Assembly: GCA_015067175.1 (NCBI GenBank)
Contig: SVMX01000001.1
Span: forward strand, 248,001-312,000
DNA: 64,000 bases
Direction: 5' to 3'
Source: Oscillospiraceae bacterium
Lineage (GTDB): Bacteria > Bacillota > Clostridia > Oscillospirales > Ruminococcaceae
Shown: piece by piece, positions 34,175-43,753 of the stretch
How the letters are laid out: every line of letters begins with the position of its first letter
Numbering within the stretch: position 1 is the first letter of the stretch
The notes under the pieces: model-generated
The model's input: only the letters and a program-made list of their open reading frames with translations
What the model was told of the DNA's origin: nothing
Database searches by the model: none
Program-made: the position numbers and the translations under genes

Positions 34175-35692
34175 ATGAAAAAGCTTAAGACCATAATTTC
34201 AACACTGCTGGTATCTTCCGCGATACTCGGTATGACAGCGTGCGAGGAAGCCGCTCCTTCGGACGGCACAAGCGGTGGAAATGATTCCATCGCCACCACA
34301 GATTCCTCAGTTGCAAGCACTACTACCGACCCCAACTTGAACGCTGCTACCGACGAGGAGATAAAAGACCTTGACACAGGCACCTATGAACCCAGCGGAA
34401 ATGCGGGAACAGTAAAATATTACGGCTACTACGATATCACTGTTGACCAGAAAGGAAAACAGCAGGTAGATGTTTTTGAAACAGAAAAATACGGCGGCAA
34501 GATCGAATGGATCCCCGCCACATTCGGAGACATTTATTTTGACAAGCTTGCCACAATGATATCGGCAGACGACTCCCCCGATCTTCTCACATTAGAGCCA
34601 CAGGCGTTTCCTTACGGAGTGAGCAAGGGACTGTATGAGCCGCTCGACAAGTATTTCGACATTGATGACCCGTTGTGGGCAGATATGAAAGATGTTATCG
34701 AATCCTACAACTACAAGGGCCAGCATTATGTATTTCCGCACAGAATGCTCGCATGGAGAGGTCTTGAATACAACCGCAAAACGATCGCCGACGCAGGTCT
34801 TACCGACCCGTATGATCTGTACAAAAAGAACGAGTGGACATGGGACGCATGGCGTCAGCTTATGATAGAGTTCTGCAATATTTCTGACGAAAACATCGGC
34901 TACTACGCAACAGACGGCGATGTAAATGCGTTTGTATGTACAACAGGCTCGGTATGTATCGACTATCTCCCCGGCGGAAGTGTTATAAACAATCTCAGCG
35001 ACCCAAATGTCACAAGAGCTGTTGAATACCTCTCGGAAATGGGAAGAAACGGTCTGCTCTACCCCACCAGCCACCCCTACGGAGCATGGGTATCTCCTCA
35101 GGTATTCGCACAGCACTGCGATAAGATACTCTTTATCGGACTTGAACCCGAATGGGGCTATATCGCTATGACCGAAAATGTGCAAAACTTCTCAGGTGTT
35201 GAGAACGACATTCACGACACTGTTTCGGATTTTGCGTTTGTGCCTTATCCCCGTGACCCCGAGGCTGACGCTTATTATCAAGGCTCCAACTGCTTTGGCT
35301 ATATGATACCAAAGGGTGCAAAGAATCTCGATGGAGCAGTTGAATTTATCATGTGTAACCGTCTTTTTGATACTGATGAAGCTATTCAGGCTGATGTACG
35401 TAAAGAGCACATTGCACCAGAAAAGATAACCTACACCGCAGGCGACTATGCAGGTATGCAGAAGTGGCGCATAACATGGGACGAAAAGCTCTATGATCTT
35501 TGGGTAGAAATGCGCGACCCCGATGTGTTTGATTTTGTATTTGAAGATCTGTACGGCTTCGGCTCTGATATGCAGAAATACATCGGTCAGTCTATTATTG
35601 ACTGCACCTTCGGCGAGGAGTCATGGACTCAGCGCTCTGCCGAGGTAATGCCTATGGTACAAGCACTGGTTGACGAATATTCAGTCAAATAA
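34175..35692 (+). CDS. sugar ABC transporter substrate-binding lipoprotein (orphan)
   Basis: 505 aa. It has a lipoprotein signal peptide with lipobox LGMTAC (Cys23), a Ser/Thr-rich linker to about residue 65, then a family-1 extracellular solute-binding fold (DIYFDKLATMISADDSPDLLTLE, KGLYEPLDKYF, YYQGSNCFGYMIPKGAKN). Members capture oligosaccharides for an ABC importer, but no permease or ATPase gene lies in this window, so it must use components encoded elsewhere or a shared MsmK-type ATPase. AAGGAGG lies just before the ATG, and it is cotranscribed with GH43. A strong terminator follows. Confidence 0.88.
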   Translation: MKKLKTIISTLLVSSAILGMTACEEAAPSDGTSGGNDSIATTDSSVASTTTDPNLNAATDEEIKDLDTGTYEPSGNAGTVKYYGYYDITVDQKGKQQVDVFETEKYGGKIEWIPATFGDIYFDKLATMISADDSPDLLTLEPQAFPYGVSKGLYEPLDKYFDIDDPLWADMKDVIESYNYKGQHYVFPHRMLAWRGLEYNRKTIADAGLTDPYDLYKKNEWTWDAWRQLMIEFCNISDENIGYYATDGDVNAFVCTTGSVCIDYLPGGSVINNLSDPNVTRAVEYLSEMGRNGLLYPTSHPYGAWVSPQVFAQHCDKILFIGLEPEWGYIAMTENVQNFSGVENDIHDTVSDFAFVPYPRDPEADAYYQGSNCFGYMIPKGAKNLDGAVEFIMCNRLFDTDEAIQADVRKEHIAPEKITYTAGDYAGMQKWRITWDEKLYDLWVEMRDPDVFDFVFEDLYGFGSDMQKYIGQSIIDCTFGEESWTQRSAEVMPMVQALVDEYSVK

Positions 35693-35720
35693 TCGCACGC
35701 AATAAATTAAACATAACAAT

Positions 35721-35750
35721 TGCCCGCAGGCTGAAACCTGCGGGCAAAAC
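35721..35750 (+). terminator. terminator of the GH43/binding-protein operon
   Basis: TGCCCGCAGG/CCTGCGGGCA stem followed by AAAACTTAT. It is one of three closely related hairpins in this locus (also 38843 and 41107). Confidence 0.75.
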
Positions 35751-35789
35751 TTATCTATAATAATATAGCTGATCTGTATCAGCTTCATA

Positions 35790-36584
35790 TTATTCGCTTT
35801 TGCCGCTTCTTATCTGTGTCGGCGTAAGCTCATAGTATTCATGCAGCTTTCTGCTCATGTCGTTTGCACAGCAAAACCCTGTCACAGCGGCGATCTCAGT
35901 GAATTTCATAGCAGTGTGCCGTATCAGGTCATAAGCTCGCGTGCAGCGTATATGTGACAAATATTCCCTCGGAGACATTCCTGTTTCTGCTTTGAATGTA
36001 TGGGAAAGATAGCCCTCGCTTATAAAATTGTCCCTTGCTATCTCGCTGATCTTTATTCCCTCAGCGTAATTCTCCTCAATAAAGCTGCGAACTCTGTCAG
36101 TGAGCTTTTTGCCTGCTTTTTGTGTGCCATGCTCCCTATGCGGCCTCACCTGTTCATGCAGCACAGAAAGAAGCCCCAGTGCTGCGCTAAGCTCCCCGTA
36201 AATATTAGCGCCGTTTTCAAAGATATCTGTCATACGCTCAAAGCATCGCTTTATTTGCGGAACATCACGCAGGATAATTATTCCGTCTTTGCTTATGTCA
36301 GTAAGCATTGCGAAAAGATCGGGACGCACCAGCTGTTTTCGCAGCTCCCACGGGTTTATCATTGCGATATAACGATGGTATTCCATATCAACAGGCACTT
36401 TCGTCATATGGTGCTGTCGGCTTTTTATCAGCACGCAGTCGTTCTTGCATATATGATAGGTCGTATCCTTTACGGTAACGTCAAGCTCGCCCTCTACTAT
36501 GTACATAAGCTCACATGAGGTATGCGCATGGCTTACGCCGAAAAGCGGGTTTTCGTAGTATCTTGAATGTTCGATTATTGCCAT
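35790..36584 (-). CDS. AraC-family transcriptional regulator (cupin sensor)
   Basis: 264 aa. The N-terminal cupin domain contains HAHTSCELMYIVEGELDVTV, the usual H-x-H-x-x-x-E-L-x-Y sugar-pocket pattern. A linker and a C-terminal AraC double helix-turn-helix from about residue 165 follow (IKISEIARDNFISEGYLSHTFKAETGMSPREYL...CCANDMSRKLHEYYELTP). The ATG at 36584 is preferred, with GAGGTGAT upstream. A GTG three codons earlier is possible. It is divergent from the GH30 gene at 36773 and shares its promoter region, so it probably controls GH30 and/or itself. Confidence 0.92.
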   Translation of the reverse strand: MAIIEHSRYYENPLFGVSHAHTSCELMYIVEGELDVTVKDTTYHICKNDCVLIKSRQHHMTKVPVDMEYHRYIAMINPWELRKQLVRPDLFAMLTDISKDGIIILRDVPQIKRCFERMTDIFENGANIYGELSAALGLLSVLHEQVRPHREHGTQKAGKKLTDRVRSFIEENYAEGIKISEIARDNFISEGYLSHTFKAETGMSPREYLSHIRCTRAYDLIRHTAMKFTEIAAVTGFCCANDMSRKLHEYYELTPTQIRSGKSE

Positions 36585-36639
36585 ATTGATCACCTCAATA
36601 ACAGTGTAGCATATTTCTGCACAACATTCAATGCTTTTA

Positions 36640-36676
36640 CAGCAGATTTTCTATATAAATCAGCAGATTATATAAT
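36640..36676 (+). promoter_or_regulatory. GH30 promoter with AraC-type direct repeats
   Basis: CAGCAGATT at 36640-36648 is repeated at 36661-36669, exactly 21 bp or two helical turns apart, and a TATAAT (36671-36676) follows. No good -35 box is present (TTTCTA at 17-bp spacing), as in activator-dependent promoters. Confidence 0.55.
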
Positions 36677-36772
36677 GAGCAGCACACGAAATTGTAATAA
36701 AATATAAGCAACAACAAGCATCGGAAATCAGTCATGTACAGCAGAAAATTTATGATGCACAGGAGGAACGCT

Positions 36773-38830
36773 ATGAAAAGAAAGGTCATTAGCTGCATCA
36801 TCAGCGCAGCAGTAATCACATCGTCCTGCGGCTGCTCAGGCAACACACCGACAAGCTCAGAGGAGCAGCTCACATCTGAAAACACGTCAACATCAACCAC
36901 ATCGGAAACAACCTCATCGACACAGCCCGTTGATGATACTCCTGCGGTCACTCCTGCAGATGTTTCGCTTGACGGACAGGTGCGCGTATCACCGCTCAAC
37001 GCTTCCACAACAAACGGCGGCAGCTTCGAGGGCTGGGGTACAAGTCTTTGCTGGTGGGCAAACAGGATAGGCTACTCCGACAGTCTGTCGCAGCAGGCAG
37101 CAGACCTGTTTTACGGCGACGACGGACTTGACCTCAACATAATGCGATACAATATCGGCGGCGGCGATGATCCAACACATCATCACATCACCCGTACAGA
37201 CTCTGCCGTTCCCGGTTGGCTGGTGCTTGACGAGGCAACAGGCGAGTTCGTTTACGACTACACCGCTGACGCAGGTCAGCTTAATGTTCTCAAACGCTGC
37301 GCGGAAGCCTCGGGCGAGGACGCATGGGTAGAGGTGTTCAGCAATTCTCCGCCCTATTTCATGACAGTGAGCGGCTGCTCTTCAGGAAACACTGACGCAT
37401 CTGTCAACAATATCAAGGACGAATGCTACGGCGATGTAGGCGAATATCTCGCACACGTTTCTGCATACATAAACAACGAGCTTGGCGTAAAGGTCGACAG
37501 TATCTCGCCCATGAATGAAGCCAACACCAATCACTGGGGCGCTTTCAGCAATAAGCAGGAGGGCTGCCATGTTGACGCGGGAGAGTCGCAGTCTACACTT
37601 ATCATCGAGACTGCAAATGCGATGGAAAGATACGGTCTTGGCGATGTTTTGGTCATCGCGAGTGACGAAACTGCGCCCGATAAACAGGTTGAAGAATACA
37701 AGACTTTCTCTGCTGAGGCTCTTGAGAAGATAGACCGCATAAGCACTCACACCTATGGAACAAACGGCATTGAGGAGCTTGGCGCGCTCGCAAAGAAAGA
37801 GGGCTTCAACCTCTGGATGAGCGAGGTTGACGGCAGCGGCACCGCAGGTGAGGAAGCAGGCGAAATGGGCGCGGCACTCTGGTTTGCCCAGAAGATAATT
37901 TATGATATCAACAAGCTCTCCCCCTCTGCGTGGGTAATGTGGCAGGTAATCGACAGCCATATCAGCATCGAGGGATACAACGGCAACAAGGACTCGGGAA
38001 TGCCCGACATAACAGGCGGCTTCTGGGGCACTGCGGTAGCCGACCATGACAATGATACTATCATACTTACACAGAAATATTACGGTTTTGGTCAGTTTAC
38101 GCGCTATATCCGACCCGGCGCAACTCTTATCCACTGCGATGACAACACTCTCGCAGCCTATGACAAAGATAAAGGCGAGCTTGTTATCGTTGCGGTGAAC
38201 CCCTATGCTGACGACAAGACATATAATTTTGACCTTTCGCAGTTTACAGCACTCGGCGAAAACGTTGATGTCACACGCACCAGCGGCGATTCCGCAAGCG
38301 GCGAGCAGTGGGCGCAGCTTGACAGCATAAAGGCGCACTCCGAGGGCTTTGTTGCAGAGCTTAAAGGCAACTCCATCACGACCTTTGTTATGAAAGGTGT
38401 GCAAATGGGAGATGTAAGCGTTAGCGAGATATCTCTTGAAAATGCGACAGTTGAAGCGCCCGCAGGCATTGACGGAAGCTCTGCCGAAAGCGTGATAGAC
38501 GGCGATATGGTGACATATTACGACGGCGATGTTGACAGCTATATCATCATTGACCTCGGAGCAGACACAGAGTTTGACATCATCGGCTATACTGCTGTAC
38601 AAGGACAGGAAAGCAAAATGCAGAGATGCCGCTTCCACGGCTCTACAGACGGCGAAAACTGGGAACAGCTCACAATACTGAGAGCCGACCCGCTAAGCGG
38701 CGAAATGAATGAGCTTATACTCCCCAACACAGTAAACTATCGTTATCTGAAATTCGACTATCCAAAGAGCACAGAAAAAAGGATCTTCGGCTGCTGCATT
38801 GCTGAGATTGCCTTGTACAAAATAGACTGA
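36773..38830 (+). CDS. secreted family 30 glycoside hydrolase with C-terminal F5/8-type (CBM32-like) domain
   Basis: 685 aa from ATG 36773 (AGGAGG upstream). A hydrophobic signal ends in ITSSCGC, possibly a lipobox, then a Ser/Thr linker. The catalytic domain begins at GSFEGWGTSLCWWAN and has the acid/base Glu249 in SPMNEAN and the nucleophile Glu351 in LWMSEVDG. The sequence is closest in style to endo-beta-1,6-galactanase/xylanase GH30 enzymes, but subfamily cannot be fixed by eye. Residues about 560-685 are a discoidin-like carbohydrate-binding module (GDVDSYIIIDLGADTEFD...RCRFHGSTDGENWEQL). It is divergent from the AraC gene at 35790 and closed by a terminator at 38843. Confidence 0.88.
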   Translation: MKRKVISCIISAAVITSSCGCSGNTPTSSEEQLTSENTSTSTTSETTSSTQPVDDTPAVTPADVSLDGQVRVSPLNASTTNGGSFEGWGTSLCWWANRIGYSDSLSQQAADLFYGDDGLDLNIMRYNIGGGDDPTHHHITRTDSAVPGWLVLDEATGEFVYDYTADAGQLNVLKRCAEASGEDAWVEVFSNSPPYFMTVSGCSSGNTDASVNNIKDECYGDVGEYLAHVSAYINNELGVKVDSISPMNEANTNHWGAFSNKQEGCHVDAGESQSTLIIETANAMERYGLGDVLVIASDETAPDKQVEEYKTFSAEALEKIDRISTHTYGTNGIEELGALAKKEGFNLWMSEVDGSGTAGEEAGEMGAALWFAQKIIYDINKLSPSAWVMWQVIDSHISIEGYNGNKDSGMPDITGGFWGTAVADHDNDTIILTQKYYGFGQFTRYIRPGATLIHCDDNTLAAYDKDKGELVIVAVNPYADDKTYNFDLSQFTALGENVDVTRTSGDSASGEQWAQLDSIKAHSEGFVAELKGNSITTFVMKGVQMGDVSVSEISLENATVEAPAGIDGSSAESVIDGDMVTYYDGDVDSYIIIDLGADTEFDIIGYTAVQGQESKMQRCRFHGSTDGENWEQLTILRADPLSGEMNELILPNTVNYRYLKFDYPKSTEKRIFGCCIAEIALYKID

Positions 38831-38842
38831 CATATAACAAAA

Positions 38843-38880
38843 CGCCCGCAGGACTCAAAACCTGTGGGCAAAGCTTTTTA
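38843..38880 (+). terminator. terminator of the GH30 gene
   Basis: GCCCGCAGG...CCTGTGGGC stem (one G-U) followed by AAAGCTTTTTAA. Related to those at 35721 and 41107. Confidence 0.75.
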
Positions 38881-38926
38881 ATATCACACCCAACAAACCG
38901 AGTTTATTCAGCTGACTGAAGAAAGC

Positions 38927-38955
38927 TTGAAAATCCGCCGAGAATATGTTATACT
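38927..38955 (+). promoter_or_regulatory. promoter of the GH5 gene
   Basis: TTGAAA (38927-38932), 17-bp spacer, TATACT (38950-38955). The motif GTTCAAAATATG at 38963-38974 starts at the predicted transcription start. Confidence 0.75.
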
Positions 38956-38995
38956 CATAACAGTTCAAAATATGCCAAGAAAGCGGTAAAACATC

Positions 38996-41023
38996 ATGGA
39001 TAACGAAAACAACAAGCAGATCCCCGAAAAGGTAAAAAACAGCAAATGGCTGATAGCCGCCTTGTGCGTTATGGGAATCGTGATAATCGCACTGGTGATC
39101 GCACTTATCGTGACTAACCTGCCCGAAAGCACTCCCGAAGCTTCCGCAAGCAGCGGCACATCACAATCTAATACCTCCGCGACATCGCAGTCATCTTCTG
39201 TGGCCGAAAACACTTCTGCGCAGTCACAAGGCTCTCAGTCCGAACCAGTGCAAAGCGATGAAAGCACACCTGCCACACAAGGTACAACAGGTCAAAGCGA
39301 CACATCTTCAACCGCACAGGATACCACCGCAAGCAGTCCCAAGCCTGACCCACAGGAGGCTCAAATACTGCTTGAATATTCGATCGATAATTCATGGGAC
39401 AACAGCGGTGAGCTTATGTACGGAATACAGTTCGGCATCACAAATCACAGCGGTCAAAGCATAAGCGGCTGGAAGCTTGTTATCACTGTCGACGGACTTA
39501 GCTCCTGCCAAGGCTGGAACGGTACATACACCGCAAACGGCAGCACGCTTGAGATAACTAACGCTGAATATAACGGAGATATCAGCAATGGAGGTACTGT
39601 TGTGGTAGGCTGTAATCTTGGAACAACAAAAGCGCTCAAAGTAAACAGTGCAACGCTCAACGGAATCGCCTGCACAATAAAAGAGGGACACGTTGATCAA
39701 AATATTCAAAACCAGAACGGACAGCAGAACGATAATAACAACAATAACGGCGATCAAGGCACGATCGCAGATGTAAGCGAGCTGCTCGCTCGTTCCGAAC
39801 ACGCAGTACAGGGTGACGACTGGCTGTATACAGACGGCAACAGAATAGTTGACAAAAACGGCAAACGAGTATGGCTGACAGGCGTGAACTGGTTCGGCTA
39901 CAACACTGGCACCAACACCTTTGACGGTCTTTGGAACAGTCAGCTTGAGCCATCTGTCGAAGCTATCGCTGATCATGGGTTTAATCTTATCCGCGTTCCG
40001 ATATCCGCAGAGCTTATCAACCAATGGGCGAGCGGCGAATATCCGAAAGCGAACTACAACAACGCATACAACACTGCGCTCAACGGAATGAACAGCCTCG
40101 AAATATTCGAATACTTTCTGAAGCTTGCCGAGGAAAACGGTATAAAAGTCATGCCCGATATCCACAGCGCCGAAACTAATGCCTCGGGCCACAACGTAAA
40201 CCTCTGGTACACATCGAAAGTATCTGTTGAGGAGTTCTATTCTGCCCTTGAATGGATGGCAGAGCGCTACAAAAACAACGATACCATCATCGCATACGAC
40301 CTCAAGAACGAGCCGCACGGCAAGCCCTTTGAGGGCGACGGTGCAGCAATATGGAACAACTCCACCGACGCAAACAACTGGAAGCACGTCGCAGAAACTG
40401 CCGCTTCAAGGATACTTGCCAAAAACCCGAATGTTCTCATTCTTGTAGAGGGCACCGAGATATACCCGATAGATCTCAAAAACAATTCCGATTTCCACTC
40501 CACCAACGAAAAAGATTATTACTTCAACTGGTGGGGCGGCAATCTGAGAGGGGTAAAGGACTTCCCCATCGACCTCGGCAAATACCAGAACAAGCTGGTC
40601 TATTCACCGCACGACTATGGCCCTACCGTTTACAAACAGCCATGGTTTGAGGGAAGCTACAACTTCGACAGCCTGATGAAAGACTGCTGGCACGACAACT
40701 GGTTCTATATCCATGAAAACAATACTGCGCCACTGCTCATTGGCGAATGGGGCGGCTTCATGAAAGAGCCTAACCTCACCTGGATGACATATATGCGTCA
40801 GCTCATCAAGGAAAACAAACTCAATCACACTTTCTGGTGCTTCAACGCAAACTCGGGAGATACGGGAGGCCTCGTTCTGGACGACTTCAAGACATGGGAT
40901 GAGGAAAAATACGCTTTCGTAAAAGAAGTGCTGTGGCAGGAGGGCGGAAAGTTCGTCGGCCTTGACCATGCTATTCCCCTTGGCGCAAACGGCATCACTC
41001 TCACTGATGCGAATGGCATATAA
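38996..41023 (+). CDS. membrane-anchored family 5 endoglucanase with CBM2-like module
   Basis: 675 aa. A short positively charged N-terminus precedes a single uncleaved-looking span (residues 19-40, [20 protein letters not shown]), so it is probably anchored with the rest outside. A Ser/Thr/Gln linker (42-120) is followed by a CBM2-like cellulose-binding domain (about 123-225: [33 protein letters not shown]), an Asn/Gln linker and the GH5 catalytic domain. That domain has acid/base Glu439 in YDLKNEPHG and nucleophile Glu584 in [19 protein letters not shown] suggests subfamily 1 (inference). It acts on cellulose or beta-glucan at the surface. The promoter is at 38927; the ribosome site is weak (GCGG). 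Confidence 0.9.
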   Translation: MDNENNKQIPEKVKNSKWLIAALCVMGIVIIALVIALIVTNLPESTPEASASSGTSQSNTSATSQSSSVAENTSAQSQGSQSEPVQSDESTPATQGTTGQSDTSSTAQDTTASSPKPDPQEAQILLEYSIDNSWDNSGELMYGIQFGITNHSGQSISGWKLVITVDGLSSCQGWNGTYTANGSTLEITNAEYNGDISNGGTVVVGCNLGTTKALKVNSATLNGIACTIKEGHVDQNIQNQNGQQNDNNNNNGDQGTIADVSELLARSEHAVQGDDWLYTDGNRIVDKNGKRVWLTGVNWFGYNTGTNTFDGLWNSQLEPSVEAIADHGFNLIRVPISAELINQWASGEYPKANYNNAYNTALNGMNSLEIFEYFLKLAEENGIKVMPDIHSAETNASGHNVNLWYTSKVSVEEFYSALEWMAERYKNNDTIIAYDLKNEPHGKPFEGDGAAIWNNSTDANNWKHVAETAASRILAKNPNVLILVEGTEIYPIDLKNNSDFHSTNEKDYYFNWWGGNLRGVKDFPIDLGKYQNKLVYSPHDYGPTVYKQPWFEGSYNFDSLMKDCWHDNWFYIHENNTAPLLIGEWGGFMKEPNLTWMTYMRQLIKENKLNHTFWCFNANSGDTGGLVLDDFKTWDEEKYAFVKEVLWQEGGKFVGLDHAIPLGANGITLTDANGI

Positions 41024-41106
41024 TTTTATAAGATAAAAAATAGATGAGGTTTAGATTTAAGATTTGGACGGAGATCGAGGAACAAAAACATAAGCTAATA
41101 TGACAA

Positions 41107-41140
41107 TGCCCACAGGACACAAAGTCTGTGGGCAAAACTC
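41107..41140 (+). terminator. terminator of the GH5 gene
   Basis: TGCCCACAG...CTGTGGGCA stem followed by AAAACTCTCT. Third member of the related terminator set. Confidence 0.7.
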
Positions 41141-41151
41141 TCTATAAAACA

Positions 41152-41190
41152 AAAATACCGTGACTGAATTTATCAATCACGGTATTTTTG
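41152..41190 (-). terminator. terminator of tRNA-Ser(GCU)
   Basis: AAAATACCGTGA/TCACGGTATTTTT stem, T-rich on both sides. Very similar to the terminator at 60620. Confidence 0.85.
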
Positions 41191-41191
41191 T

Positions 41192-41281
41192 TGGCGGAGA
41201 ATGAGAGATTTGAACTCTCGCGCCGGTTACCCGACCTACTCCCTTAGCAGGGGAGCCCCTTCACCACTTGGGTAATTCTCC
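41192..41281 (-). tRNA. tRNA-Ser (anticodon GCU), CCA encoded
   Basis: On the minus strand: acceptor GGAGAAT/ATTCTCC, anticodon stem with loop CTGCTAA (anticodon GCT), long class II variable arm, T loop TTCAAAT, discriminator G and CCA. Confidence 0.95.
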
Positions 41282-41409
41282 AAATGCCGATAAAAAGTTA
41301 TTACAAACTACGCATATTATTTTATCACAATATTACTGTTTTGTCAAGCACTTTTTAATATTTTTTTCGAAATTTCTTTGACCCACCGCAAAACAGCAGG
41401 TCAAAGAAA

Positions 41410-42618
41410 TCACTCATAAAGCTTTGCGTATTCGTTAAGTATCTGCTCCGACAAGGCACCATAAGCATTTTCATTCTCACCGCACAGCTGCGCAAAAACA
41501 AAATTCTTACTGCTCTGCTGCTCGCACAGTTTACCTGTGCAGTTGACATATACAAGCACGACTGTACCCGACAGCCTCTCACCTGCCGCTTCGGCAGCCA
41601 AAAGTATCTCCTCATTCAAAACAGGAGTGATCAGAAACATCGCCGCCGCACCGCACATAGAATATTTCTCGGCAAGCCTCGAAAAATCCGCAGTCTGCGT
41701 ACGAACAGGAACGACCGACATAAGCTCGTAAAAACGTTCAAAGCCATGCTTATCCGAAAACTCAAATGTCGGAACATCAGCGCAGCCTGCATCAAAAACA
41801 GTTTTTATCTCCGCTCTCATCGCAGACATTCCAACCGCTACAGCCGCCTCAACAACAGCGTCAGACTGCTTTATCGCAGCTGCATTTGTAGCCGCAGCAC
41901 AGTCAAAGTTACACAAAACAGCGGCCTTTCGGTCATTGTCAGCGTCATACTGCTTTATCATCATGTCGTCATGCTTTGCCGTAAGCTTCCAATGCACAAG
42001 CTGCAAAAGGTCGCCTGTGAGATACTCGCGCACATGAGAAAACTCGTCCCTGTTGCCTGCGGAATTAGTTTTTTCATTAGCCGCGCCCTGCTCGCCGCCG
42101 AAAACAAACCCAAGGTCGCTCATCAACATTTTTCTCGGCAGGATAACAAGCTGCGATGAGCTGTCGATGCGGCGCGAAAAACGTATCAGCTTCAGCGGGT
42201 CATACACCCTTATGCGCATTATATGCGCTTGATAAGAGCCGCGATATCTGTGCATACACGGAATGAATATCCTCATTCTCTTAAGCGGCGCTACCGATAC
42301 AAAGACCTGCTTTCTCACAAAAAGTCCCACTTCCGCATCGGGGACTATACAATCAAGCTCCGCGGGAGCGTATGGAAACAGGAAATTATTGCAGACATAA
42401 ACAGGCAGCTCGAAGCTTTCGTTCTTTTCATAAACGCCTCGCTTTTCGGGGAATTCCACCTTCAGCACAAAAAGACTTACGGCCGTCAACACCGCGGCAA
42501 GCAAAGGATAAGCTACCGCAACAACAAGCAGCACCGACGCTATCCTGCTTTGATACGCTGCCGAAAAAACAACGCACGCTAGCACAAACAGCACATACAA
42601 AAATCTGTTCTTCGCCAT
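41410..42618 (-). CDS. DUF58 domain protein
   Basis: 402 aa with two N-terminal membrane spans (residues about 5-55) and the DUF58 core REYLTGDLLQLVHWKLTAKHDDMMIK, followed by a von Willebrand-like region. DUF58 proteins are regularly encoded next to MoxR ATPases and are thought to be their substrate or adaptor at the membrane. That is the case here: the MoxR gene ends 12 bases upstream. GAAAGGC precedes the ATG. The transglutaminase-like gene that often completes the set is absent. Confidence 0.92.
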   Translation of the reverse strand: MAKNRFLYVLFVLACVVFSAAYQSRIASVLLVVAVAYPLLAAVLTAVSLFVLKVEFPEKRGVYEKNESFELPVYVCNNFLFPYAPAELDCIVPDAEVGLFVRKQVFVSVAPLKRMRIFIPCMHRYRGSYQAHIMRIRVYDPLKLIRFSRRIDSSSQLVILPRKMLMSDLGFVFGGEQGAANEKTNSAGNRDEFSHVREYLTGDLLQLVHWKLTAKHDDMMIKQYDADNDRKAAVLCNFDCAAATNAAAIKQSDAVVEAAVAVGMSAMRAEIKTVFDAGCADVPTFEFSDKHGFERFYELMSVVPVRTQTADFSRLAEKYSMCGAAAMFLITPVLNEEILLAAEAAGERLSGTVVLVYVNCTGKLCEQQSSKNFVFAQLCGENENAYGALSEQILNEYAKLYE

Positions 42619-42630
42619 AAGCTGCCTTTC

Positions 42631-43584
42631 TTAGCGGCTTCTGACAGGCGGCGCTACAGACATCAGCACGTCCTTCAGTACAGTGGTAACATTCTGCTTT
42701 TTCATACGCATCTCCTGTCTGAGCGCTATTCTATGGGAATACACAGGCATTATCAGCCTTGCGATATCCTCGGGTATAACATAATCCCTGCCGTTTATAT
42801 AAGCATATGCGCGGCACGCCTGCATAAGCGCGATGGAAGCGCGCGGACTTGCCCCAAGCTCCACACCGGGGTGAACACGGGTTGCCGCCGACAACTGCGC
42901 GATATAAGTGCACAAGCTTTCTGCAACATTTACATTCTTTACTTCCTCAATGCACTCTTCAAGCTGCTCCGCCGTCATAACGGGAACCACATCATCAGCG
43001 GGATTTCCGCCAAGTCTGTCCATCATGATGTCCGTTTCCTCCTCGACAGTTGGATAGCCCATGCTTATCCTTATCTGGAAACGGTCAAGCTGTGCCTCGG
43101 GCAGGGGGAATGTTCCGACATAGCCCTGCGAGTTCTGCGTAGCAATAACGATAAACGGGTGCGGAAGTGGTCTTACGATACCGTCAACGGTAACACGCTT
43201 TTCCTCCATAGCCTCAAGCAGCGCGGACTGCGTTTTAGGCGAGGTACGGTTTATCTCATCGGCAAGCAGGATATTGGTCATAGCAAGGCCCGAACGATAT
43301 TCAAACCGATTTTCTTCCTTGTTGAACATTGTAAAGCCTGTGATATCCGACGCCATTACATCAGGCGTAAACTGCGCCCTGCGGAACGAAAGACCCGTTG
43401 CCTTTCCAAGAGCCATAGCAAGAGTTGTTTTGCCAACTCCGGGAACGTCCTCAATAAGGATATGTCCCTCTGATAAAAGCGCCGTAAGTATCATTGTTAC
43501 AGCGTCGCTCTTTCCTCTGATGACCTTTGATATTTCGGCGGCGAGTTTGCCTATAAGCCGCCTGTTGCCGCTATCATATGACAT
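42631..43584 (-). CDS. MoxR-family AAA+ ATPase
   Basis: 317 aa. Walker A EDVPGVGKTTLA (Lys52), Walker B ILLADEINR, sensor 1 IATQN and the lid ASPRASIALMQACRAYA define the MoxR group of AAA+ chaperone-like ATPases. It forms a two-gene operon with the DUF58 protein. The ribosome site is modest (AAGGACTG 11 nt upstream). Its promoter (43779-43751) opens into a leader of about 160 nt packed with inverted repeats. Confidence 0.93.
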   Translation of the reverse strand: MSYDSGNRRLIGKLAAEISKVIRGKSDAVTMILTALLSEGHILIEDVPGVGKTTLAMALGKATGLSFRRAQFTPDVMASDITGFTMFNKEENRFEYRSGLAMTNILLADEINRTSPKTQSALLEAMEEKRVTVDGIVRPLPHPFIVIATQNSQGYVGTFPLPEAQLDRFQIRISMGYPTVEEETDIMMDRLGGNPADDVVPVMTAEQLEECIEEVKNVNVAESLCTYIAQLSAATRVHPGVELGASPRASIALMQACRAYAYINGRDYVIPEDIARLIMPVYSHRIALRQEMRMKKQNVTTVLKDVLMSVAPPVRSR

Positions 43585-43659
43585 CTTTTCATCAGTCCTT
43601 CCACATTTTTGTCAATGTCTTTTATTATTAAACCATGCCCTCAAACACGCAGTGTTCGA

Positions 43660-43753
43660 CAGCTGCGTAAGCAGCGCTGCCGCACAGCGGCAAGGTCAGC
43701 CGTTCAATAAATTTGGCGCAAAAGCGCAGCTTTTGTAATAAGCCAAATTTATT
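43660..43753. repeat. palindrome array in the moxR leader
   Basis: AATAAATTTGGC (43706-43717) and GCCAAATTTATT (43742-43753) are perfect 12-bp inverted repeats enclosing CAAAAGC/GCTTTTG. Further stems TGCCGC/GCGGCA and CTGCGTAAGCAG lie toward the gene. The outer repeat overlaps the -10 box. This fills most of the gap 43585-43795. Confidence 0.6.
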
